64,000 nt of DNA, taken from assembly GCF_030253575.1 (NCBI RefSeq), contig NC_080569.1, positions 5,891,501 through 5,955,500 on the forward strand, in the 5' to 3' direction. This DNA is from Rhododendron vialii. Its lineage: Eukaryota > Streptophyta > Magnoliopsida > Ericales > Ericaceae. This document shows positions 10,807 through 22,123 of the stretch, piece by piece. Within the stretch, counting starts at the first letter, position 1, and each line of letters begins with the position of its first letter. The notes under the pieces are model-generated. The model did no database searches, was not told the DNA's origin, and saw nothing but the letters and a program-made list of their open reading frames with translations. The position numbers were made by a program, and so were the translations under genes.

Positions 10807-13800
10807 TCACCAACCGTACTTGGCTTGTGTTTCGGCTTTTGTTAGGAAGCCTTTGGCTCGACGCTCTGTAAGTTCCATCTCTTTCTGTCTCATATCAAAG
10901 TACAAAGAACTAATCTGATGCTTCCTCTTCATCAGCTTCGAAGGCTTCCCTTTGGTTGAAACAGGCTACAAAAAAAAACCAATTCATTCATTCAGGAAAT
11001 CAACTAACTAAGAAGCACATGACCTATGTGAATTAACACCTACAAACAATCGATTAGGTCCTCTTCCAAAGGCAAAATTAGCCATCCGACAGGACAAAAA
11101 AAAACCTAAGTAGCCAGCACGTACTCAAATTGCTTCCACAGAGCGTTTAACTTACTTCGACTCTTTGAGAAAACAATGCTTCCTCAACATATTAAAAGAG
11201 AAAAAACCAACATCTTGCTAATTGCATAATAACCACTGAAATCCCACAAAACAACTAGAAAGCTAATGATTCGAGGTTTTTTGCTTCCAGTTGAAGCATT
11301 TTCTATCAACTCTAGTCCACAAATACCATAGGCAAAACTGGAATACGAGTAAACTTGGACAAAACCATGCAATATAAGTCAACTTCAAGTTTCAAGAAAC
11401 ACTATGAACTGTTTGTTTCTTCTTGGTGAAGATCAATGGAAAATAATAGAGGTATGGATTCACATTCAGAAATGGATTCACGTTGGTGAAGATCAATGTC
11501 AAGTTTTCTCATTAGTATTCGTTCCACCCCATTTCCTCCTACCGGCATCAAGATTCGAGACTACAAAGATGATGGGATGTCTTCAAGTGGACATCCTTAT
11601 TTGGAGGATTTCTATCTCGAAGATTTGCATACACGCAATCCCTCGAGAAGGATTAGGATAAGCCACAGCTAAAAAGATCCTGCAAAAGGGTCAGGCATTA
11701 TCGCTCCACAATTGCCACAGCAACCCCGTTGGGACAGGAGAAAGTCTACAAGACAAGGAGACAAGGTCTACAACGCTTAGGGTAGAACCAAGTGCAAGTA
11801 CAAGTGCCACTAGAGATTGTACATGAGCACCTAGGGCCCAGGCAAACACAAAGTTTTGCTGGCATTGCCGCATTGCTGCCCAGAGAAGCCGAAGGAAACA
11901 TGCAAACGCATGAGTTAGCCTAGTGAAAAGTGTACTCTCTGATAGCGTACATGGGGAATGAGACGGATTTGTAACCATGTGTCTCCCTATTCTGTTGGGA
12001 AGCAATATTGAAAGTTGGAGACCCCAAGGAGATTAACAGTTGGGATATATGATAGGGCTGCGTGGCTCATGCACCCTTGTAACCCACGAACAGATGCCGT
12101 TACTGCACAATCAATGGTCCCCTAAGACAAAACCATGTTCTGGTGTATAAATAATAAACGTACTTTATTCACAATCAAACTAATGAAGACTGGGACAGAT
12201 TTTAGTCATTACTCCATCTGTCCCAATTTTTTGCGCCTATTTTGATTTTCACGTAATTTAAGAAAATATCATAATTACATTGACTGTGTCAATTTTAGGA
12301 TTTTACCCCTTTGTAACTTCTGACTTTTTTGTCAACTTTCCTTGTCATGTCATTGAGAGAATGGAAACAAATCTAATTTGCTCCACTTTCCTTTCAAATC
12401 AAGTTTAAATTTTGAATTTGGGAGGGAGAAATGAGCGGTAAAATGGTAAAATGAACATCCAAAATTGGGAAGTTTTGAAACAAGCACATCATTTTGGGAC
12501 ATCCCAAAAAGGAATAAGGGCACAACAAAGTGGGACGAAGGGAGTATAATGGTTAGAAAATAAGAATAGTACAAGGAATTGGGGAAATCTTATACTCCAC
12601 AAAACACTTCCTAATGGTTCTCAACTTGTCTAGATCTATCATTGTCCTTCCTCGGGCATACCGATCACTTGAGTTAAAAGTGGCAACAAAAGCACTCTTC
12701 TTTTCTAGTATCAACTAAATTCTTCACAACATAATCCGATCAAACTATCCCCATTTCTAGATGGGTGCTTAAACATCTCATAAAACCATTATCATAATCA
12801 TGTAAAACTACCAGTGTGGCATTGTCAAACTCACTTATCCTATTCAACTTTCCATAAGGAAACCAAGAAACTATTGTTAACTCTACTAGAGCATTGAAAC
12901 GGTGGGAAAGAATCCCTACAAACGACCCCAAAACTGATAAGGACAGACCTTAGTTTAGGAAATCAAGATACAAGTTTAGATAAGCACAACATAAAGCCCT
13001 ACAAAGGCAAGGTTAACAAAGAATGCAAACATAGAATTACATGCCCAGGGAAAACTAGACACCTGAACTTTGCTTCAAAAGCATACAAAGAACCATGTCA
13101 TCAGCAAACTAGAAATTAGAAATTAGACTCAATCCCTCCCAGTTCCAAAATCTTCCAACGGCGAAAGTTCTAAACTTAAAAATAGATCTCCTAAGATCAT
13201 CTGCAACCAAACTAACAGAAAGGGATAACAGGTCTCCTTGCCTTAAACCCCTTAAACCTTTGACCAATAACTATGTCTTTGCTGCTATATACTGACATGG
13301 CCTGCCGACCCTGCCTACCATCTAAAATAACAATATACTCATAATTCAATTACGAATCCGACCAAAAAACATGAAATAGAAAATCAAGCTTTGAAAATGC
13401 ATAGGACCCTTGGCAGTTGGCTCCATTAATAACACTAGACAATTCCCCGAACCAAGCCAACCCATCACTACAGATCTCCGCAATCCTCCAAAAAAATTTG
13501 TGCCCACCTCATGATCTAAGGTCTTGCAACCAACAAAGCCGCGGGCCTTTTTAAAGTCTATGGTGGAAGAAATAAAGTGTTTTCCAAGAATCCAAGTAAT
13601 CCTAAACTACCTTACCAATGTCACGAAAGCAACCAGATTTGTCTAGCTCTAAAAATCCTTTCAAAGAAAACACAATCTCAAGCACAGCATCTGTGTCTTT
13701 GCACTGCACATAGCCACATATAACACTTTTCAAATAGAACTCTCCAACTACCTCCCCCAATCATTCTCTTCAAGTATCACTATCACCCGTCCTAGGAAAA

Positions 13801-15391
13801 AACTACGATGAAACTCTCCTAGTCAATAGCTCTCCTAGTCAATAGATTTTGTTCCCATCAATTTCAAAATGGAGTGTTAGGCTCACCTGAGATTGTTAGA
13901 TGTCACAAAGTTATACATGTAAAGGCATCCAAATAACAAGTGAGCGAGCTATGTTGTAAACATCAATGATTTATTTCTTCTTTGAACTGTCTACAACCTG
14001 AATGGTCATTCACAAATGCATTGGGGGCATATCCCATGCCAATACGACAATACCACAAGACAAAGGCCGAGAATGTTCCCCGATCTGTGTAATGTAGCAT
14101 GAGTCTATATCACCAACTGTTACATAACTGTCCAAAGAGATACACAACAATAGCTATCCTTATCATGTCCCAAATACCATTCGTGATGAAAAGTTCCACT
14201 AACCAAACAAAATATGCACGGGGCACACAACAAGTGAAAAAAGAAAGCCAATAAGCAGAATAAGGAGAATCAAAGACAAGAAAACAGGTTATGTACCTGG
14301 TAAGAAGGCCCAAAAGCTATTCCAGTTAATTTGACCTGGTCTTCCCGTGGCCGGTTCTTAATCAATTCATCCTGTTTCACCTCGATTATTTCCTGAGGAA
14401 CATCATTCCTACCTCTCTTCCCAGGCACTTTCACCACACTTTCAACCGTTCCCGCCACATCAGACGGCGCCACTGTCGTCGAGCCATCACCCCAATTACT
14501 CTCATACTGCCCGTAGTAATCATAGTTCCCATAATTCTCATAATTTGTACTAGATGAAACCCAACCAGAAGTATCGCCACCACCACTCTCAACTACATAT
14601 TGTGCAGAATTTCCCACATCTCCAAAAGAAGCAGAAGACAACCCCTCAACCACTTGTCCATTATCATTGACACCCACTTCAGCATTACTGCTATAAGCAT
14701 TCGAGCTAAACGACGTTGTTACATCGGCTTCAAGAATTGATCTTCGACCCGAGCCCGCAGCAGAGGGCAAAGAACCCAGTGCGGACGAGTTCTTGGGAGC
14801 CGGAATGCTCGATAGGAATGACTTCACGGATGCAGTCTCGGTTACAGACTCCGTAGCCTTCGTTTTCCCTTCCCTCTCCTTATCATCGTCATCGTCATCG
14901 TCATCATCATCATCACTGTCTTTAGATTTCCTCCGATATGGGTTTACTGGAAGCTTCAGATGAATAATCTTTTTGGGTTTAGGGTTTGGAGTGGATGAAA
15001 GATTGGCAAGGGCAAATGGGTCCGAATTTTTGGACTTGGGTGGAGGAAGGAAAGAGAAAATAGAAGAAGAAGAAGAGGAAGAGGAAGAGGGAGGTTTAGG
15101 AATTTCCTTTGTTCGCGATTGTGATTGATTTTCTTGTTGTTTGTGCAATTGGGTGATGGGTTTTGAAGGAGAGGGGTGGGTTAGGGTTTGTGATGGTAGG
15201 GTTGGGACGTGGGGTTTGGGAGGGGGGAGAAAAGAGAAGAGAGAGGAAGAAGAAGAAGAAGAAGATTTGGGGGCTGGGAGGGAAGAAGAGAGAGAGGTAG
15301 AGGTCTTACCAACCGAAAATTCAGATCGCTCGTGTTTAACTTCTTGTTCATCTTCGTCTGAGGAGGCATAGGTCGCTAGCAGAGAGTCCAT
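10807..15391 (-). CDS. PRCC: PRCC-family nuclear protein
   Basis: Two coding exons: 15391..14297 and 10965..10807, about 417 residues. The start is the ATG of MDSLLATYASSDEDEQE; this SSDE(D/S)E opening is the conserved N-terminus of PRCC proteins. The middle is low-complexity: Ser/Pro tracts, an LPPPK motif used twice, an eight-to-ten Asp run, and Gly/Tyr-rich sequence. Exon 1 ends GIAFGPSYQ before donor GTACAT. The last exon starts PVSTKGKPSKLMKRKHQISS after TTTTGTAG and ends TKAETQAKYGW, the hallmark PRCC C-terminal block. Human PRCC associates with the spliceosome and the MAD2B checkpoint protein; the plant role is not established. The 3.3-kb intron carries a LINE relic and a MITE. Confidence in identity is high because both conserved ends are present in phase. 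Confidence 0.9.
12212..12544. mobile_element. Stowaway-like MITE in the PRCC intron
   Basis: The ends CTCCATCTGTCCC and GGGACGAAGGGAG are imperfect inverted repeats flanked by TA on both sides (12210-12211, 12545-12546). The interior is AT-rich and non-coding; length is 333 bp. Confidence 0.75.
12600..13700 (-). pseudogene. L1-type LINE reverse-transcriptase relic inside the PRCC intron
   Basis: On the minus strand the segment around 13240 reads GLRQGDLLSLSVSLVADD, the plant L1 reverse-transcriptase signature before the active site. About 45 codons later, at 13094-13108, comes FADDM, the catalytic F/YADD box. Stops and frameshifts interrupt everything else. The spacing between the two motifs is right for an RT domain, so this is a real but dead LINE fragment in the same orientation as the host gene. 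Exact ends are not visible. Confidence 0.7.
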
Positions 15392-15578
15392 GAGAGAGAG
15401 AGAGAGAGCCAAACCCTAATTGAAAAAAGAGAGGCGAAATTGGAGACTTCGTGCAGAGAATAACTTTCTCGACCTGTGTAGATATGGATGGAGCTCAGAT
15501 GTAACAATGACGGGAGGAGGGCGTACGGATAAAAATTAGGGGTAAATACTAAATGGTAAAAAAATAGTAAAAATTGGA

Positions 15579-15683
15579 AATTGATTTTCGCTCTCTATTT
15601 TTATTGATAGTGCTCCATTTTTAATGTGAACAAAATAGAGTGTTATCAGTAAAAAGTAAAGCGCAAATATTAATTTTTTAAAA
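15579..15683. repeat. ~105-bp palindromic MITE-like repeat
   Basis: The left half (TTGATTTTCGCTC...TTTTTATTGATAGTGCTCCA) is roughly the inverse complement of the right half (AGTGTTATCAGTAAAAAGTA...GCGCAAATATTAATTTT). The same sequence recurs at about 36289 and 36575. It lies upstream of the PRCC gene. Confidence 0.6.
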
Positions 15684-15833
15684 ATTATAGAAAATTAAGC
15701 AAAAAGGCAAGGGTTTTTTTATTGCGAGGTCAATTCCGTCGACCCCGTGACACGAACCCGGAAACCTATTGTGCACCTGTCAACAACAGACCCCCCATTT
15801 CCTGTGACACTCCCTCCTTGACAAAAATATTAT

Positions 15834-15940
15834 TCATTGTGGGGCTGGAACACGTGGTTCCCCAACTCTTATTCATTGCCTTGGGGACACGTCGTTCCCC
15901 AATTCCTATTTATTTGTTGGGGCACCACGTGTCTCTCGAT
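15834..15940. promoter_or_regulatory. Triplicated G-box-like unit upstream of PRCC
   Basis: Three imperfect units of ~40 bp each contain GGGG followed by a CACGTG or CACGTC core and TTCCCCAA or similar: CACGTGGTTCCCC near 15851, CACGTCGTTCCCC near 15887 and CACCACGTGTC near 15924. CACGTG is the G-box bound by bZIP and bHLH factors. Its distance (about 450 bp) and position are compatible with the minus-strand PRCC promoter, but function is inferred. Confidence 0.4.
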
Positions 15941-17339
15941 TCTTGGGCGCTAAATAGTCTCTCCTCTTCGAGGGTATATGGAGAGAAGTCATTCTCAAGA
16001 AGCTTTTAACCTCTCTACAAAAGAAAAACAGAGAGCTTTTAACCTTACCATCGAAGTCATTCTCAAGAAGCTTTTAACCAGTAGATAGATATAAAACAAA
16101 ATCAACAGAAGATATAAAACAAAATCAACGAGATTAGGTTGATGTTTCCAATCTCAAGTAATCGAGATGGCATACTAATTGGTATGCAAGTAGAGATTGG
16201 AATTACCATCATGATTTTAACCACGTTTGCTGCAATCTCTTGGAGCATCTTCCATTCTTTTTTTTTTTCTACCTTTTATAAAAGCTCATAGCCATCAGGC
16301 CCATCTCCAATACTCATATCTTACGAGCTCGTGATCACCGGCCTCATACCAGAAAGCTTCAAAATGGAAGATCGAATTCGACGTTTCAAAACGAATATCT
16401 GAGGCGTTGAGAGAATTTTTTGGATACGACAAACGGATCCAAAAAATACAGTAAAATATTGAATAAGAGGATTGGAGATGAGGCTCTGAATAGTAGTTAA
16501 AACTGAATTCCCATGTCTAGAGGGGAAAAAAAAATATCGAAGAAGATACAAATTTCCAAGTGAGTTAGATCCACTTGTGCTTCGCTTCAATTATAGTTTT
16601 GCTTCGTAGTAGAAATGTAGAATCATGCCGAAGCAGGGGATAGTGGAGTAGGATTGAACAATTCCCATCTCAGTTCATCTTCATTAGTTTATATGCCTAA
16701 ATTCAAATTTGGACATAAGCTCAGCTAGTATCTGTGGGACTGGAGGTTCCTTGATTCCTTCTAGGACCATGACCCTATATGATCACTAAACCATAATGAC
16801 AATGTCACAAATATACCATATCAATAAAGGACGGGGGAAACTTTCACCATAAAATAATCATCCTTGTTAAACACAACATATTGGCTGAATTTCTACTGAC
16901 AGTCATGCTTGGACTTCAATCGCTTGAGCCAAAGATAGATATTGGGGGGGGGGGGGGGGGGGGGGCGGGGGCGGGGGCGGGGGCGATATCCGCCCTCCTC
17001 TTCTACTAACAAATCTCAACTCCTCAGAGCAACGTTCAACCAAGTGCTTCCCCAAAACCCGCCTTTACTTTAAAAAGATACTAACATATATCCAGTCAAT
17101 TGCACTAGCAATACATACACCAAGCTAATATGTTACAGAATAAACAAAACCTAATATACTCAAAACCTTCTTCTTGGTAAGTTTAAGCTAATTTGATGGG
17201 GTGAATTCCTACAAAATCTAAGATGGGTCTTAACTTAATCACGATATCTTAGTAGGCAAACTCCATCAACTAATTGCAAATACCCAAATCAGTTACGAGT
17301 TCAATTCTTACTACCCGGTAGCCACCAGTCCATAAGGGC
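15941..17339. other. Intergenic region without a supported gene
   Basis: It contains a direct repeat of about 27 bp (GAAGTCATTCTCAAGAAGCT... at 15985 and again at 16052) and a G-rich tract treated separately. Short ORFs here show no family features. Confidence 0.5.
16946..16984 (+). repeat. Poly-G / GGGGGC tract (G-quadruplex-prone)
   Basis: A run of about 20 G residues is followed by three GGGGGC units. It could form a G-quadruplex on the plus strand and is also a likely place for assembly length error. Confidence 0.85.
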
Positions 17340-17479
17340 TTTGTCACTGACTTTAATCGGACTCATTACTGGTGCATCGTAAGATTGTGTTTCCACAAAA
17401 TTAGTCAGCTTTGTCACTTGACTTTAATCGGACTCCTCCCTGGAGCATAGCAAGATTGTGTTTCCACAAAATTAGTCGA
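17340..17479. repeat. Direct tandem repeat, 2 x ~70 bp
   Basis: Two adjacent units each contain TTTGTCACT(T)GACTTTAATCGGACTC and AAGATTGTGTTTCCACAAAA. They are non-coding and just downstream of MEE60-like gene 1. Confidence 0.8.
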
Positions 17480-17669
17480 GCTGCAGACACCTGAGTTGCC
17501 CAGAAAGTTCAACAGCAAAGCATCAAAAGTAACAACTAAAAAAAAGAAAAAAAGGCATTTCCAAGTAGTAAAATTAAATGGAATATTATCAATTTCTCCA
17601 AAGTTTGACATAATTCATACACCTCCAAAACCATCCAATAGTTCAAAGAAAATACTACTCCAGTACACA

Positions 17670-18422
17670 TTACTGCAGAAATGCATATACAGCAGTAGAT
17701 ATATAAACAAGAAGGGCAGAGGACACCAGCACAACCAGGGCCACCACCGCGTGCACCGTCGACCTGCTGCCGCAGGCCAGCGTCCCCAGCCGTATCTGGA
17801 TCACATTCACCATCGACAGCATCAGGAAAATGCACCCCATCACCGACCCGACGGCCGACGCCAGCATCCCGGACCTCAAAACCCTGCTGTTAATGTGGGC
17901 CCGGAAGGCCTCGTCGACGTCGGTGCTGTTCTTCAGGTTGATGGCCAGTTTGAGGCCCTGGGCCACCAGGGAGGAGAAGAGGAAGAAGCTGAAGGAGACC
18001 ACTTCGAATACGAGGAGGTGTTTGGCGGCCGTGACGCCGGCGTCGCAAGCGGAGGTCTCAAGGCTGTGCTGGCCCGGGGAGGCGAGGGAGAGGCCCACGA
18101 AGACGGCGATGGTGAAGAGGGAGTTGACGTTCACGATGCCGTCGAGGGCGGTGACGTGGACGCTGGTGGTGGACGGCGGAGGGCGCGGGGTCGAGGTGGA
18201 TCGACGGTCGTAGTACTCGGATCTGAGAGGGAAGAGAGAGAGTAATTAATAAGACTGAGATTAGATGTTAAAGACTAAATTTGATTTCCTGAATCCATCA
18301 ATCCAATATTGGAGAATTTTTTTTTAAAAAAATACGAATATGGACAAGACCAAAAAGATATTTGGTTGTGCGTGTGTGAGAAGGAGAGGGGGTAGGATAT
18401 GTGTGTGTGATTACTCATCCAT
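17670..18422 (-). CDS. MEE60: MEE60-like four-TM membrane protein, paralogue 1
   Basis: Coding exons 18422..18415 and 18222..17670 give 186 residues. Exon 1 holds only ATG GAT GA before donor GTAATC; exon 2 follows CCTCTCAG. The protein starts MDESEYYDRRSTSTPRPPPS, a short Pro/Ser-rich cytosolic-type leader, then TSVHVTALDGIVNVNSLFTI. Four hydrophobic segments lie at about 34-50, 72-95, 119-143 and 160-185, with landmarks FEVVSFSFFLFSSLVAQGLK and MLASAVGSVMGCIFLMLSMV. This matches the small plant family annotated as maternal effect embryo arrest 60; its biochemical role is unknown. The coding exon is much more GC-rich than its surroundings. A second copy lies 11.9 kb downstream on the plus-strand scale, in the same orientation. 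Family name is recalled, not searched. Confidence 0.85.
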
Positions 18423-18465
18423 GACTGATTCTTCTTCTTCTTCTTCTTGTTTTGGTAGGTAGGTG

Positions 18466-18485
18466 AGAGAGAGAGAGAGAGAGAG
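18466..18485. repeat. GA microsatellite in the MEE60-1 5' UTR
   Basis: It reads as CT on the coding strand. It lies about 45 bp upstream of the ATG. A TATA-like GTTTATAG occurs near 18517. The paralogue has the same layout (GA tract 30386-30423, GTTTATAG near 30481). Confidence 0.7.
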
Positions 18486-18631
18486 GGGGGGATGATGATG
18501 TTGCTTGGGGAGTTTGTGTTTATAGTTTTCCTGAAGTGAAAGGGAAATTGGGGGCAGAGGAGGGGACTCAGGGGAGGAGAGAGAGGGGAGAGAGAGATGC
18601 TTTTGTTTGATTTTTGATTGCTTTACTAAAA

Positions 18632-18768
18632 CGAAAATTCTAAAATCAGTTCAATGGGCTGACAATAATGAGTATGTGAATGTATATTAAAAGTATAAAA
18701 AATACACAAAAATATATATTTTTTTGTCTTTTAATATGTTTGTCGTCATCCCGACAATAGCAAGACCG
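18632..18768 (-). mobile_element. Small MITE, copy 2, with perfect 9-bp target duplication
   Basis: The element runs from CGAAAATTCTAAAATCAG to GACAATAGCAAGACCG and is flanked by TTACTAAAA on both sides (18623-18631 and 18769-18777). It is 137 bp and in inverse orientation to the 61.1-kb copy. A 9-bp duplication is the hallmark of Mutator-type (MULE) transposition. Confidence 0.85.
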
Positions 18769-18982
18769 TTACTAAAATTGGGCAGAGCAAATGGAGGTGT
18801 GATTTGAAGAGAATCATGAGGAGATCGAGGTTGTCCGATCCAAAAACCAAAGCTTGTCCGGAGGAATCAACAAAAATCCTCTCTCTATCCTCCATGTGTC
18901 CTAAAATAATAGTATTCATTATCTTTGTTTTTCCTTTTTTCCTTGACTTGGAGTCAACCCGAAATTGCAAAGTATCTTTTTA

Positions 18983-19103
18983 GGAAAAATTCTAAAATCA
19001 ATTAATCTAAAGGGCAGACAATAATATGTGTGTAAATATATATTAAAAGATATAAAAAGCATATAACAATATGTATTTTTTCTTATTTTCTTATGTGTTT
19101 ATT
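18983..19103 (-). mobile_element. Small MITE, copy 3 (decayed)
   Basis: It shares GGAAAAATTCTAAAATCAA, GCAGACAATAATATGTGTG and the TTTTCTTATGTGTTTAT end region with the other copies; the distal terminus is lost. Confidence 0.6.
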
Positions 19104-19406
19104 GTAAAGATCGTTTGTTTATTTAGTATTGAAAGTGTGTGTATATATGTATATATATATTGTGCTGAAAGATAAAAAAGAGCATGTGGATAACAAAAAA
19201 AATGATAATGTGAATATCTATTCCTTTTTCAAAAAAAAAATCTAGTTGATTGGATATGGTCAGCTGGGTGGTTACATAATCAGGCAACGTGTGTTTTTAG
19301 AAAATTGATGGGATTAATAAAATTAAGAGAGAGAATTGCAAACAAAATTTTCTCAACCATATAATTGTAAGTGTCGAATTAATTTAGTTTTTTGTATCGA
19401 CATAGT

Positions 19407-19618
19407 TAGAGCTGGGCAATAGACACGAAACACGATAACACGGCACGAACCGGACACGAAGTTAGCGGATAAGGGTTGAACATTTCTGACACGAAATACG
19501 AAAAATGACACGACTCGAGAACACGAATTCTAAAATGAGTCGGGTTCGGGTTGAACATGTGAGACACGAAATTGACATGACCGACACAGTTACTAATTTA
19601 TATCACCCATTAACACAA

Positions 19619-19649
<31 letters not shown>

Positions 19650-19886
19650 ATATATGGTATATCTGTAATTCTATATAGAGTTGGGCAACAGATACGATAA
19701 CACGACACGAACCGAAAACGAAGTTAACGGGTTAGGGTTGAGCATTTCTGACACAAAACATGAAAAAATGACACGACTCGAGAAATACGAATTCTAAATG
19801 GGTCGGGCTCGGGTTGAGTGAATTGTGACACGAACCCGACAGACACGAACACGACCCGACCCGACCCGACCTGTAACCCAGGTCTA
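19407..19886. mobile_element. hAT-type MITE with ACACGACCCGACC subterminal repeats
   Basis: The ends TAGAGCTGGGCAATAG and (inverse complement) TAGACCTGGGTTACAG are related, and the flanking octamers GACATAGT and GATACAGT match at 6 of 8. The left-end unit is repeated internally from about 19676 (TAGAGTTGGGCAACAG), so the element contains a tandem head duplication. Copy 2 of the segmental duplication lacks it. Confidence 0.65.
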
Positions 19887-19918
19887 GATACAGTGCTCAA
19901 TGAACTCTATTAAGTAAA

Positions 19919-20160
19919 AAACAACCAACTGGGGCTAGCTCAGTTGGTCAGGACTCTTGTATCTCATAAGGATATCAAGAGTTCGAGTTTTTCCACCTGC
20001 GTGTGGGTGTTCCTTAGAGGACTTTTCTTTCTTTATTTCTTTCTATCCTATAATAATGGGCTTATTTCTTAAATTGGTTGAGTTATTGGATTTGGTTGTC
20101 TCGTTAACTTTTACAATTGATGTGTAAAATGATCTCTTATATCGATTAATAAAAAAATAG
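19919..20160 (+). mobile_element. tRNA-derived SINE
   Basis: The head reads GGGGCTAGCTCAGTTGG (RNA polymerase III box A region) and 40 bp later AAGAGTTCGAGTTTTTCC (box B), as in a tRNA gene, followed by an unrelated body and an A-rich tail near 20148-20157. Imperfect 16-bp direct repeats flank it (AACTCTATTAAGTAAA and AACTTTATAAAGTAAA, 14 of 16). The duplicate copy at about 34597 has this target as a single uninterrupted sequence, i.e. an empty site. Confidence 0.7.
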
Positions 20161-20655
20161 AACTTTATAAAGTAAATGATTGAGTTTGTGACTCGTGAGC
20201 AGGGTCGGCCCAAGAAACTTGGATGTCCAAGGCTAAATTAATGGGTGGCTCGATGTATTTTTTTGAATTAAACAACAATGATAGAAATGTTTCTTTATAT
20301 TACTACTTTAGACTTTATAATGCATGTTAATTGCTTTGTCACCAATGGCCAAAGTGATTGGCTCAAATTCTACTTGGCAGTTACAATAACATTATTTTTG
20401 GAAAAAAAATATTTCAAAAGAAAAAGTTGCCTAGAAAACTCGAACTCAAACACTCCACATAGATTAAAATCAACTTATCACTGAGCTAGCAAAGACATTT
20501 ATGTTATAAAACGAACAAATAATATATATACTAATTTACAAATGGGAGACTTAAATAATCATCCTTAGACCCAAATAAACTTATGTTTCCATCCTGCTCA
20601 GTTTGAACATTTATATTTTCATCTTCATTCTTTTATAATCCCAATAGTGCCCTTA

Positions 20656-20698
<43 letters not shown>

Positions 20699-21777
20699 AT
20701 CAGTCAGTTTCCTATGAGGGCGCATTTTATTAAAATGAGATGGTTCTTACGGGAGACGAACTGCATGTATGTATGTGTGTGTGTGTGTATATACAACAGT
20801 GAAATTTGGGACTAAACCATAACTCCACAAGTCCTTTGGAAAAATGGGTGGTCACCGTGACCCAAATTCAAAAAAATTTCATAATAGTTTCCAAAATCCC
20901 AAAAATCTTGTTGAAACCCCATCTCTCTCTCTCTCTCATGGAAAAAAAATAGATCTGGAGAATATAGGTTCAACGCCAATGGGGAGACCGACGAACGACC
21001 CAACCGATTAGGGCTACTATGCAGTTTAAAGGATGCCGACGGAGGTTTATCAGGAGCACCAGTCACTGGTGTATAACTTTGTGCTGCCATCGCAAGCGGT
21101 GGCACACCCCTACTCTGCCGCCACAACTAGCAAAAATCGTCGAAGGTGACCGGGTTTGATTGAAAAAGCGGTAAAACATGATGTCGACCGAGAATGAGTC
21201 TAAAAACGTAGACTTATAAAGATTTTGAAAGGTTTAGCATGGAGTTCATTATATCAATAGTGGGCGTGGAAATGCTTGGTGGGTGGGGTGACTAAAATTT
21301 TCAATTTCAGTTGAGGAAAGTTTGAGACTCAAATCTCAGGAATAGTGATGTCCACCGAGAAAACATAACATGATGAATTCACCATCTTGTGATATATTCA
21401 TGGTGTGTTTATATGTAGATTTCATGGTAAGTGTTACGAATAAGGTGAAAATTTTAATCGAAAAACCGAACGAACCAACCGAATCAAAGGAATTTTGCTT
21501 AATTCGGTCGGTTAGGTTTTAATTTTTTGTAATTTTTTAAAGCCGGTTTGGTTTCGGTTTTATATAAATACAAACCGAACAAAACCGAACCGAATCGAAA
21601 ATATTAAAGGATGGGATACTTTTAATCCTAGCCGTTGATCTATCCTATATATATACCTAACAACAAACCCTAAAATCCACTCCTCTTCATTTCTTCCCGT
21701 CGCCGACCTCACTATACTAGCTGTACCCACCCCACGTTGAAACATGAAACCCTAAAATCTCTTTTTAGCCATGGCCT

Positions 21778-21813
<36 letters not shown>

Positions 21814-22123
21814 GTGCGCGCTAGCACGCACACGAAGAAGAATAGATTGCCCTAAAATCTCTCTCTAGCCATGGCCTGATCTCTCTCTCTCTTGCGCACA
21901 CGAAGAAGAAGAGATCGCACAGACGTAAACTCTGTTTGTTTATCTTTATTCTCTTGTACAAAGAACTGGTCGAAGATGGCAAGTTCGAAATTCAAAATAC
22001 TCGAAAAGGTTGTCAATTCACACTCTCCAATAGGTTTATTTACCATCCCCCATGTTTTGCATGCAAATCAAGCATTTGACTATTTGTATCGAAAATTTCT
22101 AACGTGTACCAATTTCTGTGTAG

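Noticed and set aside
14110..14313. Hydrophobic minus-strand ORF next to PRCC exon 1
   Set aside because: It begins beyond the GTACAT donor of PRCC exon 1 and lies in the intron; no support.
17496..18245. 249-residue plus-strand ORF over the MEE60-like gene
   Set aside because: It is the antisense shadow of the GC-rich minus-strand coding exon; His/Arg/Gly-rich nonsense composition and no plant family features.
19927..20005. Functional tRNA gene
   Set aside because: Box A and box B are present but the acceptor stem and anticodon stem do not close; an A-tail and target repeats identify a SINE.
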